Assembly: GCF_019175385.1 (NCBI RefSeq) | Contig: NC_083339.1 | Coordinates: forward strand, 48,594,074 to 48,658,073 | Direction: 5' to 3' | DNA length: 64,000 bases | DNA from: Lycium barbarum | Taxonomy: Eukaryota; Streptophyta; Magnoliopsida; Solanales; Solanaceae | In this document: positions 12,860 through 25,094 of the stretch, piece after piece | Layout of the letters: each line of letters begins with the position of its first letter | Position numbering within the stretch: the first letter of the stretch is position 1 | Made by a program: the position numbers and the translations under genes | Notes under the pieces: generated by a model | What the model saw: only the letters and a program-made list of their open reading frames with translations | Told to the model about the DNA's origin: nothing | Databases searched by the model: none

Positions 12860-13717
12860 TGTCACGACCCGACTAGGGCCGCGACGAGCACCCGGTGCTA
12901 TCCCACCCGGGCGCCCCTTATCATACACTTACACTTACATCTAGGTGAGCCACATAATAAAACATATATTTCTATTTATCCGTCATGCTAGTCACATTGG
13001 ACAAATACATCTTTTATATCATTATAGGCATCCATGCCGTACCCATGTACATAAGCCGACAAGGCTACAAAATGATATACAAAATATAGGCCGACAAGGC
13101 CAAACGTATCTAACCATATACACGTGTCTACGAGCCTCTAAGGAGAGTATGTCATAACACATAAGCTGGACAGGACCCCGCTATGCCCATAATTATGTAC
13201 ACAAAAGAGTAAGTACCCAAAAGCTATAACTCCGAATGAAATGGAGCTCCGCTATGTAGTCCCTGAGAATGTAGCTATGGATCAAATCTGTCTCCCTGTG
13301 CACCTTCGAGCATGACGCAGCGTCCACAAACAAAAGGACGTCAGTACGAAGAATGTACTAAGTATGTAAAGTATGATCAATATCAACATAGAAGCATAAT
13401 ATACAACACAAGGAAATAGCACAGGATGGGAGATAGTAATATCATCATCATAAGCACTTACTTGCCTTTCATAGGGACTTTCCAATTCAAATGCGTATTT
13501 GTGCACATACGTCCATATCCGTACCCAATTACATGTCCTTATTCACATTCACATCATGTACATATTCTTATTCGTGGTCGTATCGTATTCGCATTCATTC
13601 TCATATCTATATCCTATACATCATCATATCATATACATAGCATTTACATAGCATACCCGACCATGAAGGATCGGTGTTTCATACATACTCGGCCAGCCAA
13701 GGCTCAAGGTCACACAT

Positions 13718-13816
13718 ACCTGGCCCTACCAAGGCTTCAGGGTTACATCTACCTGGCCCTACCAAGGCTTCATGGTTACATCTACCTGGCCCTACCAAGG
13801 AGTCAGGGTTATCCGT
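13718..13816. repeat. 33-bp tandem repeat, three units, in the family C LTR
   Basis: ACCTGGCCCTACCAAGG recurs at 13718, 13751 and 13784, exactly 33 bp apart. The family C LTR at the right edge has two units (63102 and 63135), so copy number differs between family members. Confidence 0.9.
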
Positions 13817-13932
13817 ACCATCTACAGAGGTGTGTGCGCGTTACGTAAATAGATACATATCCTGCCCGGCCTAATAAGCTCGGGGTTCCATAATAGTCAT
13901 ACATAGATACACATATATAATGGCTCATAAGC

Positions 13933-14030
13933 ATCTTATTATTATCATCACTATCATTATCGTCATCGTTATTGTCATCGCTATTATCATCGTCATCATT
14001 ATCGTTATCACTATCATCGTTGTTCATTAC
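13933..14030. repeat. Degenerate trinucleotide (ATC/ATT) tract
   Basis: A run of ATC, ATT and GTC triplets without a longer unit. The same tract lies in the other family C LTR at about 63296-63372. The acidic peptide it could encode on the minus strand is a low-complexity artefact. Confidence 0.85.
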
Positions 14031-15463
14031 ATCTATCCTTATTGGGTTACTCGTCATATGAGGAACTTAGTACAATCGTAATACATATCGAGGATCATGT
14101 GCTCAATAGCTCGAAGATAGAATCATTTGAAGGATATCATAATCTTATAGGAGGTTTAGATGATTGGCCAAAGAACCATGCCTTATGAAAGAAGGGTTAA
14201 CCTTACATACCTTTCCGTTCAACTATTTACCACTTGCACGTTCTCCTTCAACGCTCGCGTTTCTACCTTCATTGAAGTCATACTATCATTAGAAATTGAT
14301 AACTAGCATACATGACTAAAACTAGAGAAAAATCGTACAACATCTCCTTTATTTATACGACATTCCTCCAGACCGTATATCAACTCCCAAACGTCAATAA
14401 TACATTCACAATACTATAACAATAGTCACTATTCATCCACATTACCCACATTTCTCAATTTACCTTCAATCACCCATATCCATGGTCATAACACATGACT
14501 ACGTCCATTCACATACATTGCCTATCCCATGTTCGCAATGTCATTTATACATATTTACATCACAATACATCAAGACTTATGACTCAATTCAAGCTATTTC
14601 TCAAAATGGCACTATTCCACATTCATGAGCCATTTTTCTATACCCTTCTACAATCCAAGTATTTCAACTCTCAAATACCTTAAACAACATAGGAATACCA
14701 TAAGTCTTACCTTGGATGTTGTAGGAACGAGCCTTGGTTAGTAATACTTCACTTGAGGAAAAACCCTAGTTCACCTCCAATGAGTTTTCTTAACTTGAAT
14801 GATCTTTAATGGGTTTTCTTACACTTGATTCACTTGATTTATGTTGTTGATCACTAATAACCCATGAGTTCTTTTGGAATAAATGTAGAGAGATGCTTTA
14901 GAGAGAAGGGGTGTGATATGGAAGTGAAATGAAATAAGACTTGGTCCCTTTATTTAATGAACCATTTCAGTCCCGACTGTATATACGGACCAACATACGG
15001 TCCGTACCAATTATATGGGCTGTATGTTTGGTCCAGAAAGTCATGCAATTCTGGGCTGATTATACAGTCCCAACATACGGACCGTATAATTTATACGGCC
15101 AGTATGTTTGGCCGTATAATCCCCAGTGATTCCGAAGCTCGTTTCATCGACTCGTTTGATCTCCAATCCTTATGGAACCTTCTTAGCACTTGTTCAACAC
15201 CTCAATACCAATCTAAGGGACATTATCACTCTTTTCCAAGACATCATTAAATCCTCATCAACTCGTTACTCTTAATTCCTTTCTGTTACCTATCGTATGC
15301 CTTGCCTTCTGTTGGCCAACTTTCCTCCCCCATCCCTAACATCTTTGAAATCTCAACTAGGGTCATCGAATGTCATCTCTTACTTATTGAAGTACCGTAT
15401 ACTCGTACTCTTCACTAGCCTATTCACTTGTGCATCGACAGAAGATTTTTCCGAGGTGTAACA

Positions 15464-17366
15464 GTAGTCATCCTTCGATATTATGTCCGTCTTTTCGCAA
15501 ATGCTTGTCCGCCTTCTTTCTTTTCTCCTATAAGTGTGTTTTTCGTGTACTTTTGAAAAAATGATCTACTCTGGATAATAATCATGATACTTTGACTGCT
15601 CTTTTTCGTCATTTTTAGATGTTTTCATTATTCAATGATAACTTCCGTTGGGATCCGGGTCGGGCTATATCGTACTTTTGCGAAACCTACACATCCCAGT
15701 CCGGTTGTCATTTTCGTAAGCAGGATGCTACTAATGAGAACCATGTTTTTAAGTGCGGGGCCATTTTTGTTTCTTATGACATTCGCCACCCCTGAAAATT
15801 TGGACTTACATCATTTTCACATACTGCGGTGACTATCGCAAGTCTGGTGTCGACTGCATCGTTATCCTCATATGAAGTCTGCGGTATACCAGTTCAAGAC
15901 TACATCACTTATAGTCAAAAATACCCAAATGTAGATTGCATATCGGAGTGCAGTATCATATACCTTTTATGATGACTACTGACCTCTGTGTCATGAATTA
16001 CAATATTTAGTCAGAATATTCAATTTAACTATTGCATACTCAAGTGCGGAGCCTTTGCCCATGACTACACTATCCGTGAACCAGGATTATGTTAACTTGA
16101 AATAAATTGTAGTAGCGACTGCAAATCTTGATGTAGGAATCACATTCGTATTTCAACGATTGTGGACATCAACCTCGGAATTATGCTGCCATTTTTGGCT
16201 ATATATATGGATGACGACTCAGCCCCTTCGGCACGTAGTCATTTAATCCATATCGTCATCTTGAGGAATGAAGTTTGCCTTGGTGGCAAGACTGACACCT
16301 TCCTTTTTTGACTCCGGGAAAGTATACCCGTCTGTCGACGGGGTTCACATCTTCCGAAAGGACTAGACTCGATTGTGAATACGGCATTTCAATACCGATA
16401 TGAACACATCATCTTCAAATTGTAGATTTTTAAGACGTCTAATCAGTCAATATATCAAGGCAAGCCATGCGACATCTAGGCCGGGGTCTCAATACCTTGA
16501 CATAATACTGTTTAGTGGAGACCAGGCTTTCGGTAAACTGTGATTATGTCTTTCAATAGTCTTAAAATTTTCTTTTGTAAAAATCTTTATGCTCTGCAAA
16601 ATGAACAAACTTATTAGCGTAAAGCCAAATTTACCTACGGAGGGCTTCGTTACCCTTTCGTATACTTTTCTGTGCCGCTATTCCTTGAAGCTTCTTCTTC
16701 ACTTAGCTTGTTATCGTTATCCTGTTTTAAACATCTCAGCAAACAAGTTAGTGTAAAAACGTCCATGCTTGTTTGTTCCTGCATTCACAAAAAAAATTGT
16801 CAGTTTCCTATACGGTCGACCGCTCTCCCTGCACATAGACTCCTTCTGTTCACACTTCGGCAGGAAGGAATGCTTAATTTCCTTAAAAATCTTTTATTTT
16901 TTTTTAACAAAGTTTAAAGAAAATTAGGTGATGATTTTGGAAAACACATATGTATGTTTAGTATATTATATATGTTTCGAAAATGATATATTTTATACAC
17001 GCCCTTTTAATGTCATGACGTTAGTTACTCAAACAAGATCTTTCGTCTCTTCTTTTTCTTTTTGATCAAGACTTGTAAATTTTCTAATCCCTTTCAAAAA
17101 AATTTCCACAGTTTGTATACATCTTTTTACCAAATCAAATTTCGCTACACGAAAGAATTTTTGAGACCCCCTCAAAAATTTTGCCCTAGCGTAAGTGTAC
17201 ATTTGCCGATTCTGAATTTTACTGTGCTTGAGGAATTTTTGAGATTCTTCTAAAAAATTCTGCCCCAGTGTAGAAAATTTAATCAGTTAGTTCTTTTGAA
17301 CTGATATATTTATAGAATTTTTGAGGTCCTCTCAAAAATTTTACCACAGTTTCCTTGTGGGGGTAC
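15464..17366 (-). other. 3' untranslated region of element O, second piece
   Basis: About 1.9 kb with no coding signal that I can support. It continues from 12859 once the solo LTR is removed and ends at the insertion of element D. It holds loosely repeated phrases such as AAGTGCGGGGCC / AAGTGCGGAGCC (15751 and 16042) and, near its right end, a spaced array of hairpins (separate entry). Assignment to O is by position between two insertions with clean target duplications. Confidence 0.5.
17156..17340. repeat. Array of three similar hairpins spaced about 80 bp
   Basis: AATTTTTGAG with a 5-6 nt loop and CTCAAAAATT occurs at 17156-17180 and 17316-17340 as perfect 10-bp stems, and at 17234-17259 with one stem mismatch. 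The first two are followed by TTGCCCTAG or CTGCCCCAG and the third by TTACCACAG, so the whole unit, not just the stem, is repeated. Confidence 0.8.
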
Positions 17367-19916
17367 TGTCACGACCCAACTAGGGGCCATGACGGGTATC
17401 CGGAGGTACCCTACCGAGCACCACCCATCATGCTTGTCATCAAACTCTTCCTGAATATACATTACTCTCAGCACGGGACTTTTCATAACGCTGTCATTAT
17501 CATTTCCAAAATACATCTACCTTTATGTACATAAGCTTGCGAGCCTATCAAAATGATGTACGAATATACACTGTAGTAATCATGAGACATCTACTACCCA
17601 CACATAAGTATCTACGAGCCTCTATAAAAATATTGAGACATAAGGACGGGACAGGACCCCGCCATACCAATACATGTACACAAAAGGATATACCCAAAAT
17701 CTGCAACTCCGGAGTAGTGGAGTGCTTCTATATACCTATATGCTGAACAGGCTCCTAAGAGTCTGGTCCGTCTCGCTATCTACCTGTGGGCATAAACACA
17801 ACATCTAAAAAGAAGAAGGACGTCAAGTACGAAAAATGTACTGAGTATGTAAGGCATGAATAATACTAACAAAATAAAGAAATAATGAAACATGAGGCGA
17901 AGATATAACCTGTACATCAATTGCCTCTTAAGGCGAATACTATGCTTGCTTAACTTTTAAAGGAAAACCATGTTATGTATATCAAATAAACCATCATCGT
18001 TAACCCGCATCCGGGTAACTATCGCACGCCACCCACTAGTGGTGTCATGTCCGGCCTCATAGGCACGGTGTTATAATAAGCCGCCAGCCTTAGTGGTTTC
18101 ATGTCCAGCCATCTAGGCACGGTGTAATCATAAGCCGCCCGCCTTAGTGGTGTCATGTCCGGCCATCTAGTCACTGTGTAATCATAAGCCACCCGCCTTA
18201 GCGGTGTCATGTCCGGCCATCTAGGCACGGTGTAATCTCATCATTATATACTTAACACGAAGCATGCATAAGAGTTCAAGTTAAAGTTGTGACTCTATCG
18301 GAGTGACGTAAGGTTGGTAACCTCCGATTATCTTATGGAACAATCATAGTTAGCATACCTCACCTTGAAGGAACTAGTATCATAAGGTGAGACTAGCAAC
18401 AATGAGCAACATCAAAGAATTCATACCACAAGACCATTATCCTCACAATAACATCATGTCATGAGCTTTAGAATATCTAGACATAAGTTCATCATCATCA
18501 TTATCATATTCATAACATATCTCTTATCTTTATCTCATAAGAAACTCTTAATAATCATAGACTTGTAACTTTTTGAATGAAGGAAAGTCGTGGAAATCAT
18601 AAATGGAGATAGTAATATGCGATTCATGCCTTTTGAAAGAAAAGGGGACTAGCCTTACATACCTTTATGTCTCCTTAACCCTAAACGCTTTTCTTCCAAG
18701 CTTACGATTCTACATTCAAGAGAGTTCGCATTATAATTAGATAATCGAAAACATACGTAAGCTTAAACTAATGCGACTAAGAGCTAATGAAAATTGGGCG
18801 GCATTTCCTTTGTCTTTACAAGTTTCTCCTTATAATAAATAACTCCCAAACATGCATAACAACATTCATAATATCACAATCAATAACGTCTTCAAGTTCA
18901 ACGTTAACCAAATCTCACAATTCCTTACCAAAATGATTCATGACCATAACTATGGCATAACACTGTATTCGTTCTCATATAATACTTCTTTAACTTCATT
19001 TGTATCATTTACAACGAGATTTTACTCATAACATATCAAGAGTCATGATTCATGTCAAACTACTATTCAAGAATACCATCATTTTCACATTTGAGCTCCA
19101 TATTGTACTTTCTTCCACAATCCAAGTCTTTCAACCATTCACTATTCTTAATGACATGAAATGATCATAAAACTCACCTTTGATTATGTACGAATGGGAT
19201 TTTTATGGAAATACTCCATGTGAGAAAACCCTAACTTTAATTCCAAAGGGCTTCTTGGCCTCTAGCAACCCTAGAGAGCATCCTTGCACTTGATTTCCTT
19301 GGATTAATGATGTTTTATCTTTGATGTCTCTTCAATTTGTGTGGGTATGGTGTATAGAATATTCTAGAGACTTCAAGAGATGTGGAGAAAGTGAGAAAAA
19401 TGAAAAATAAGAACTTGGGTCTAACATATATACTTGCAAAAATCTGACCCGACATGGTTTTATACGGACACTTATACGACCCGTATAAGTGATCGTATAA
19501 GTCCATCAGAGACTAGTCCATTCTGTAACTATTATACAGACCGTATAAATGGTCGTATAACCCACTTTTCTCCGGAACTTGTTCTCGTCGATTCGTTTGA
19601 TCTTCAACCCTTATGGAACCTTCTTAGCACTTATTTAACACTTCATTAAAAATCTAAACATCCTTAGAACTCATTCACAAAACTTTACTAAATAATCTTT
19701 AACTCGATACTTACGAAACCTTTTCCTCCAAACGTGACTTATACCCCACTTTCCTTCGATGAACTTCGTTCCTTCGATTCATACAACTTCGAAATCTTAT
19801 CGTATACACTTTAAAGCTACCAAATACCCTCCTTAATGTCATAAGAACTCTATGTTCACCTTAAGCTGATGTTAGTCTACGTAGGACACAACGATATGAA
19901 ATTCCGAGGTGTAACA
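17367..19916 (-). repeat. 3' LTR of element D
   Basis: TGTCACGACCC at the left, GAGGTGTAACA at the right (2550 bp). It aligns with 25095-27835 along its length, apart from the SINE-like insert in the other copy and small indels, for example 22 bp present here near 17652-17673 and absent near 25379. Confidence 0.92.
18030..18235. repeat. 54-bp tandem repeat, four units, in the LTR of D
   Basis: TCATGTCC recurs at 18045, 18099, 18153 and 18207, exactly 54 bp apart. Each unit includes CCGCCTTAG or a variant, then GGCCATCTAGGCACGGTG. Related units occur in the other D LTR (about 25960-26155), the E LTRs (about 30060-30230 and 37770-37930), the B LTR (about 55010-55150) and the fragment at about 5330-5400. 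Confidence 0.9.
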
Positions 19917-19952
19917 CTCTTCCCCTAAAAAAAACATTCGTCCTCGAATGTT
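19917..19952 (-). other. Element D: degenerate polypurine tract and conserved hairpin
   Basis: On the minus strand an AGGGGAAGAG purine stretch abuts the LTR. The stem AACATTCG / CGAATGTT with loop TCCT (plus strand) is at 19933-19952, the same hairpin as in A, B and E. Confidence 0.75.
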
Positions 19953-20017
19953 AAGCTCTCGGGGTTTCTACTTAAATTTCGCCAGAGTTTCCCCTAAAAT
20001 ATTGCACTACCATCCTG

Positions 20018-20341
20018 TCACAGTAACCCAAAATAACACTGCAACAAAGGGCTACGATAGCACAACACACAACATCGCCACACACGACCAAAAGCATTAA
20101 AAGTAAAGTATTGCATACCTGGGGGCAATGGCGTCTCATCTTGAACCTCTTTTGGGAGTGAAGATAAACGCGTATACTTGGACATCGTACCCTCTTTCGC
20201 TTCCCAATGTATCTCTTCTACTTTCGCGTTCTTTCCTAATATCTTCGTCGATCTTATATCAGTTCGCCACCCCATAGCCATTTGTGAGGACCATAAGAAT
20301 TTCCCGTAAAGCCTTTTAATAATGATTCTAAATCTCTTCAA
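20018..20341 (-). pseudogene. Element D: remnant of the pol C-terminus
   Basis: The minus-strand frame holds a garbled match to the chromodomain-side end of pol: HWEAKEGTMSKYTR and EVQDETPLPPG align with the TWEAEE-MKSKYPHLF and EIQDET ends of B and E. The DNA also matches the same part of E (32150-32270). Beyond about 20280 the similarity stops. The rest of pol is not there, so this piece has no independent function. Confidence 0.6.
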
Positions 20342-23300
20342 GATGTAATCTCCACATTCCAGTGATTTGATGCTCTCTTATTCTTGCAAGCTTTATACAA
20401 TCATCTAGTTATATCAATTCCAAATCATTTGACAAGTGTTTTCATTTTTCCTAAAGGTCTAACGCACGTGTTCATAGCATGCCTTGGGAAGTTAGAAAAC
20501 GAGCACTATTTGCTTATCCGTCTCAAAAATGGGGTTTACTAGGATGGACCATCTTTCGCAAGTTTCTCGGAATGTGTCGATCTTCAAGCACCAGTGAAGA
20601 ACCGAGTATTTTAGCCTGACAATTTCCATAAATAGCTTATATGATTCTTTACAATTGCAACACCTATTTTAGTTCTAGATTCATCTTCATTCTTTATTAG
20701 TATCACGTAATTGTCTTACACAAGTTTACTTCTTATTTCCTTCTTTATCAACACTGTTCGCTTCCAGTTTCTCACCTAAATCTATCTTACTGCATTTACT
20801 TCACTGTGCGGCCTTATTTCTTCGTGTTTGAGTACTCTAAGCTTGAAATTCTCGTATCACCCATACATTCCCTCTTCTACACGATCATACATGTTTGTTC
20901 CTTTTCATTGTAGGTCGCTACAATTAGGTATTCACATGCTTCCAATTATTTCATTTCCATTCCAATCCTCTCCTATTGTTAGCCCCACATCTTTCCGTTA
21001 GCAAAGGCATTACTAAATTATGAGTCAAGCACTCTGCCTTTAAGGCTTTCCCTGTAAAATGCTTCCTAAATTGTTATGTGACATTGGAAATTCACATGCA
21101 TGTAACATGCTTGCGGTGGGTATTTCACTTGACTTCCCATCTCAGTCCATCATTCACTTCCCCCCTTAATCCAAATCTTACTCTCATCGCCTGTATCTCC
21201 TCACTATAAAACCATTCGCATGAGCCCTTATTCTATGGAAGTACCGTTTTATTCTTGTCTATCTTACGCTTGAGCCGAAGCGGCAATACTCATGTGATGC
21301 ATCTTCTTGGGATTAATACTGTTCTTTCGTCATATGCTCATCCTTTAACTCTACCTAATAATCCACCTTATTGTTGTACATCTACTATGTTGGCTTCTCC
21401 GCCCGTCTTCCATTCTACGATCCATAACTTGCATTATCTCATTCCTACGCCTCCGACGGCCACATTGCCTTGGAAAAACAAAGACTACTTCTTTGATGAT
21501 GTCTGTTGGTTACCATTCTGTTGCCACAACCATCAAACTATGAGGGAATTGCCTTTAGACCTATACTCCTTTCCTCAATTCTATCAAGAACCATAGATCG
21601 TCTTGCGTATTAATCATTTCATCGATGTAGCTCATAACCGTTCTGTACTCCCTATACCGTATCGTCCACAAACTCGCCCTCTCTTGGCTCACCTTTCTTT
21701 AGTAATCACTCCCTGGGACCTTTATCGTGTAATCACCGGGGGTGCAATTCCATTTGTTGCTGTTTAGAGATACATATGAAGTCAGCCCATTGATCGTTCA
21801 CAATCAAACTTGTTTCTTATTCTGTCTTACCTCTCATCCTTTTCTCAAATGATTTCATCAACAGGACAATTGTTCTAAGCATATTTCAGAGTACCATCGA
21901 CTACCCCCCCCTCTTCTCTTTTTATTTTTATTTGTTATTAAATTGTTTTGAACTGCAACTTAAGGCTCAACGCCAATCCTTTCATACCCTTTTCTAATCA
22001 GTTCACACCGCTATAGGATTATTGTCCCCTGCCATCTCAACATTTTAATAACAGGGTAACACTTGGCCCTCTTTAAAATTCTTTGGAGAGATGTTGTATA
22101 AAGTCACCCTTCATGCATAAAATATCTTACTCCACAAATGGTCCCATATCCCTTGACATCATTCAATCAACCACACCATTCTTACAGTAAGATTCAAAAT
22201 TTCAATCACTCCATGACACCTATCACCATTCCTACTTAATGGTAGGATATCCACAGGGTTCGATCCTCTTCCACCCTCTATTTATCGAGTTTCTTCCCCA
22301 ATAGATCTTTTTTCTATTTGCCTCACTTTTGCCCTTCCTTCTCTATTTCCAACATATCTCTCTTTCTTCTCTTCTCTCCCTACTATACACACATCACACC
22401 TACTAGGAATTCATCATTTATAGTTCTTTTAGTTCGTTGATCAACCTTATTGGTTTCGCTTCCCTTCATATCAGTAGTAACAAGCTTCTATCATGTAACC
22501 GTTTGAGTAAATTCCTGGATAAATAACCTGAGCTACAATGCATAATACCGGTGCGGTAATATTATCGACCAATTTCCCAGAAAAGAGCTTTTGTGAACAC
22601 ATCTCTTCTATTCTCTTTTTCAGAGGTATCTCCGCGGTCATTAAGGCTAGCTTATAGTGGCATGAAAATTTTCTCCTACTATAATTATCAGGTAAAGCCT
22701 AACTTAATAATATGATTCGGTGTTACATGCATATACGTATACATCAAGCCCATTTTATAATTCGATCTTCCAAAGCATAAAAGGGCTAACCAAAGTCTTC
22801 TAACTTACGACTTCTTTTGGAAGGCCTATCTCTTTAATTCTCCTTAGTATAAAAAATTCTTTCCATTTCAAGTACACCATTCTCCCTTCCCATGTTCTTT
22901 ATTACATCCTATCCTATTCATCATTCCATTAGTTCAATACATAATCGCTATGTTTATCCTACATTTTAACCACTAGCTCCGTCCTTAATCACTCGTTGCT
23001 AGTCTTCTCTTCTTTTCACAGCAATTCTGTCTACAGTTCCCATAATTTCCTTTAGATTCCTAGGAGAATTTCGGCAGAATTTCCCTTGTAAACATAACAA
23101 TCCCAAACCCGCACATAGCCCAGAAAACACATCCCATGCCTTAATAGGACACATATCGAAACACATATAATATGCAACTCAGCAGCAGAAGACTGTTTAC
23201 CATAGAAGGATATAAGTAATAAAGCTTGTCTCATAAGTTGTACCTGCACACTCTTTCTAGAATCCCATTATATATATATATATATACATTTTTTCTACAC

Positions 23301-23405
23301 ACAATCAATCAACTCCTTTCGGGGAGGTTTACTTACTTATAAATCATGATTCTGGCTATCACTGGGTCACTAACAAGCATAGACATCTCAAATTATTTGA
23401 TTGGC
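20342..23405. other. Element D internal region without recognisable coding
   Basis: About 3 kb where RT, RNase H and integrase would be in a full element. I find no YxDD/FxDD, RNase H or integrase motif in any frame, and the short ORFs (for example 21255-21596) look random. The plus strand is rich in T and C, with many CTTC/TTCC phrases. It may be very old pol or foreign filler; I cannot tell which. Confidence 0.6.
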
Positions 23406-24345
23406 TTAGACTTTCACCTCAACACAGTCAACAACATCAGGAGTAATGTATGACAACGTAGAACTCGAATCAATCGATGCATACATATCATAAGAGGATA
23501 CTGACAATATACCTGGGACAATATTAGGGGGAGACTCAAGATCCTGTTGCCTAGCTAACACATAGGTATGATGCTGGGATCCATTTGGACTGGGCATTCC
23601 TCTTTGGTCGCTATCACCGTCTACTAACATCTGCGGTCTTTGCCTCGGAAGGCGTACCAATGATAAACAGCCAGCTGCCACTCCTGTAGACTGAACCTTA
23701 TCTTTACCACGTAACGATGGACAGTCGTGTCTGAAATAGCCTGGCCGAGCACAAGCATAACAAACACTCAAACCCAAGCGACACGATCCCCAATGTAACT
23801 TGCGACACTGAATACATCGTGGTACCGGTGATCTCATCTGGCTGGAATCACCCCTGTTTTGGGAACTAAGAACTCTAAAACTCTGGACTGGCCCCATGCA
23901 AGCATATCTATCGGCCCTGGGTCTAGGAAATTGTGGTGGTGCACTAGCTATTGAACGAGCTGAGTGCCTAGAGAATTGCTAACTCGGAGTGCCTCTAGAC
24001 TCATGATCAAACCCTGAAGACCTGACCCTCTTCCTCCAACACCTGTAACCATGGCTCACACCCTGTCGCTAAGCTTGCGCGGCTACTAACTGGGTCAACA
24101 AAAGGATGGCCTGTCTCATCTCCTAACCCGAGGCCTCTTGTGGAGGATCTGGGGGTGCTGGAGCTAAGGTTGAGGATCCCTTTAGCCCCGCCAGGGTTGG
24201 CAAAGTATACGAGAACCGAAATAGGGCCTTACTCTAGGTTTCGCTCTCCTCCATATCGATAAACGGCTTCCGTTCAAACCCCTCTTCAACCACTATCTTG
24301 CCCTTTTAGGCTACTGTAGCTTTTCCTTTCATCAACTTTGCTAAA
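23406..24345 (-). pseudogene. Element D: gag-protease remnant
   Basis: Gag packages the element RNA. Reading from high to low coordinates, the N-terminal part (about 24345-24070) contains QLVAAQA and is followed by a stop at 24069-24071. The core seen in E at about 36000-36650 is largely missing, an internal deletion of roughly 600 bp. The zinc-knuckle region and protease start then follow at 23897-23406. The knuckle reads CYACARPGYFRHDC: the His of the CX2CX4HX4C pattern is Tyr, so it is probably unable to bind zinc. The protease end reads SIDSSSTLSYITPDVV, where E has DPGSS. There is a further stop at 24306-24308. Confidence 0.75.
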
Positions 24346-24502
24346 AACATAAGGCACGGTTAGGAAAAAGGGAATTCTTATAATATAGCTCTATGGCACG
24401 ATTTATGAAGAAGAAAGACGGTCATTATTCCTAAATTCTCCGCAACCTTTTGTTTATAAGTGTGGCACGCTTCACACACATAAACAAGACTCTACTGGAC
24501 AC

Positions 24503-25041
24503 CAGAGGCGGAGCCAGGATTTGAGATTTGTGGGTTCGGAATTTTAAAACAGGGCAACGAGCTCAAGCTAATATATAATAATTGCCAACCTAACGAAAGA
24601 GTACCAATACTCATTATGTATTTAAAAAAGCAACGAACAACTAAACACTCGTACGTGATTTTTACTTTTTCTAAATTTCAATTTTATGTTTCGTTTTTTA
24701 AAATCAATTTTCTTAAAAAAAAATAGAAATGAATCTGTATATATTGCTTGGTAGAAAGTACAGAAAGAAAAGAAACTGCTAAAAATTTAAAACGAAATAT
24801 GCACTCATATGCAGCATTATGTTTTAAGGAATAAAAAACTATCGAAAGTGGGCTTCGAACCCAAGTTGGTGACACGAAGGCCTTTTCAACCCACTTCGCT
24901 ACCACTGAACCATCAGCTTGTCTTTCTAAATTGGTTCAAACCGTAATATTTTTAAATATATATATTCACTGAAATTTCTAATGCAAATACTGAATCTACA
25001 CAAAAGCTATACCCCCGTGTTACACTGTAGCTCCGCCCCTG
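24503..25041. mobile_element. hAT-like MITE, 539 bp, inside element D
   Basis: Terminal inverted repeats CAGAGGCGGAGCCAGG (left) and CAGGGGCGGAGCTACAG (right, complement). The flanking 8-mers are CTGGACAC (24495-24502) and CTAGACAC (25042-25049), an 8-bp target duplication with one change, as expected for hAT elements. E and B keep the empty site at about 37070-37090 and 62060-62085. No transposase is present. A tRNA-like segment is inside it. Confidence 0.85.
24849..24915 (-). other. tRNA-like Pol III promoter segment inside the MITE
   Basis: On the minus strand TGGTTCAGTGGTAGCG (24912-24897) fits an A box and GGGTTCGAAGCC (24862-24851) fits a B box, with tRNA-like spacing. Arm pairing is imperfect and no clean 7-bp acceptor stem is visible, so I do not call a working tRNA gene. 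It is either a captured tRNA/SINE head or part of the family consensus. Confidence 0.55.
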
Positions 25042-25078
25042 CTAGACACGGCTCGTAGACACATCCTAGGACGGGACT

Positions 25079-25090
25079 GCTCTGATACCA
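25079..25090 (-). other. Primer binding site of element D
   Basis: On the minus strand TGGTATCAGAGC, the complement of the 3' end of plant initiator methionine tRNA (established knowledge). It lies 4 nt inside the 5' LTR. Confidence 0.88.
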
Positions 25091-25094
25091 CTTT

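Larger units (their letters stand above)
12860..15463 (-). repeat. Solo LTR of family C with a perfect 5-bp target duplication
   Basis: It runs from TGTCACGACCC at 12860 to GAGGTGTAACA at 15463 (2604 bp; on the minus strand TGTTACACC...GTGACA). GTAGT lies immediately on both sides (12855-12859 and 15464-15468). No internal retrotransposon sequence is present, so this is an LTR left by recombination of a full element. A second member of the family begins at 62257. Short ORFs inside it are not genes. Confidence 0.9.

Noticed and set aside
13426..14057. 140-aa frame and an Asp/Asn-rich frame in the family C LTR
   Set aside because: They are produced by the 33-bp repeats and the ATC/ATT tract, with no start context or domain.
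18030..18235. Regular repeats resembling a CRISPR array
   Set aside because: Units are directly adjacent 54-bp copies without unique spacers, in a plant LTR.
21255..21596. 113-aa plus-strand frame in element D
   Set aside because: No domain, composition like its surroundings, and on the strand opposite to the element.
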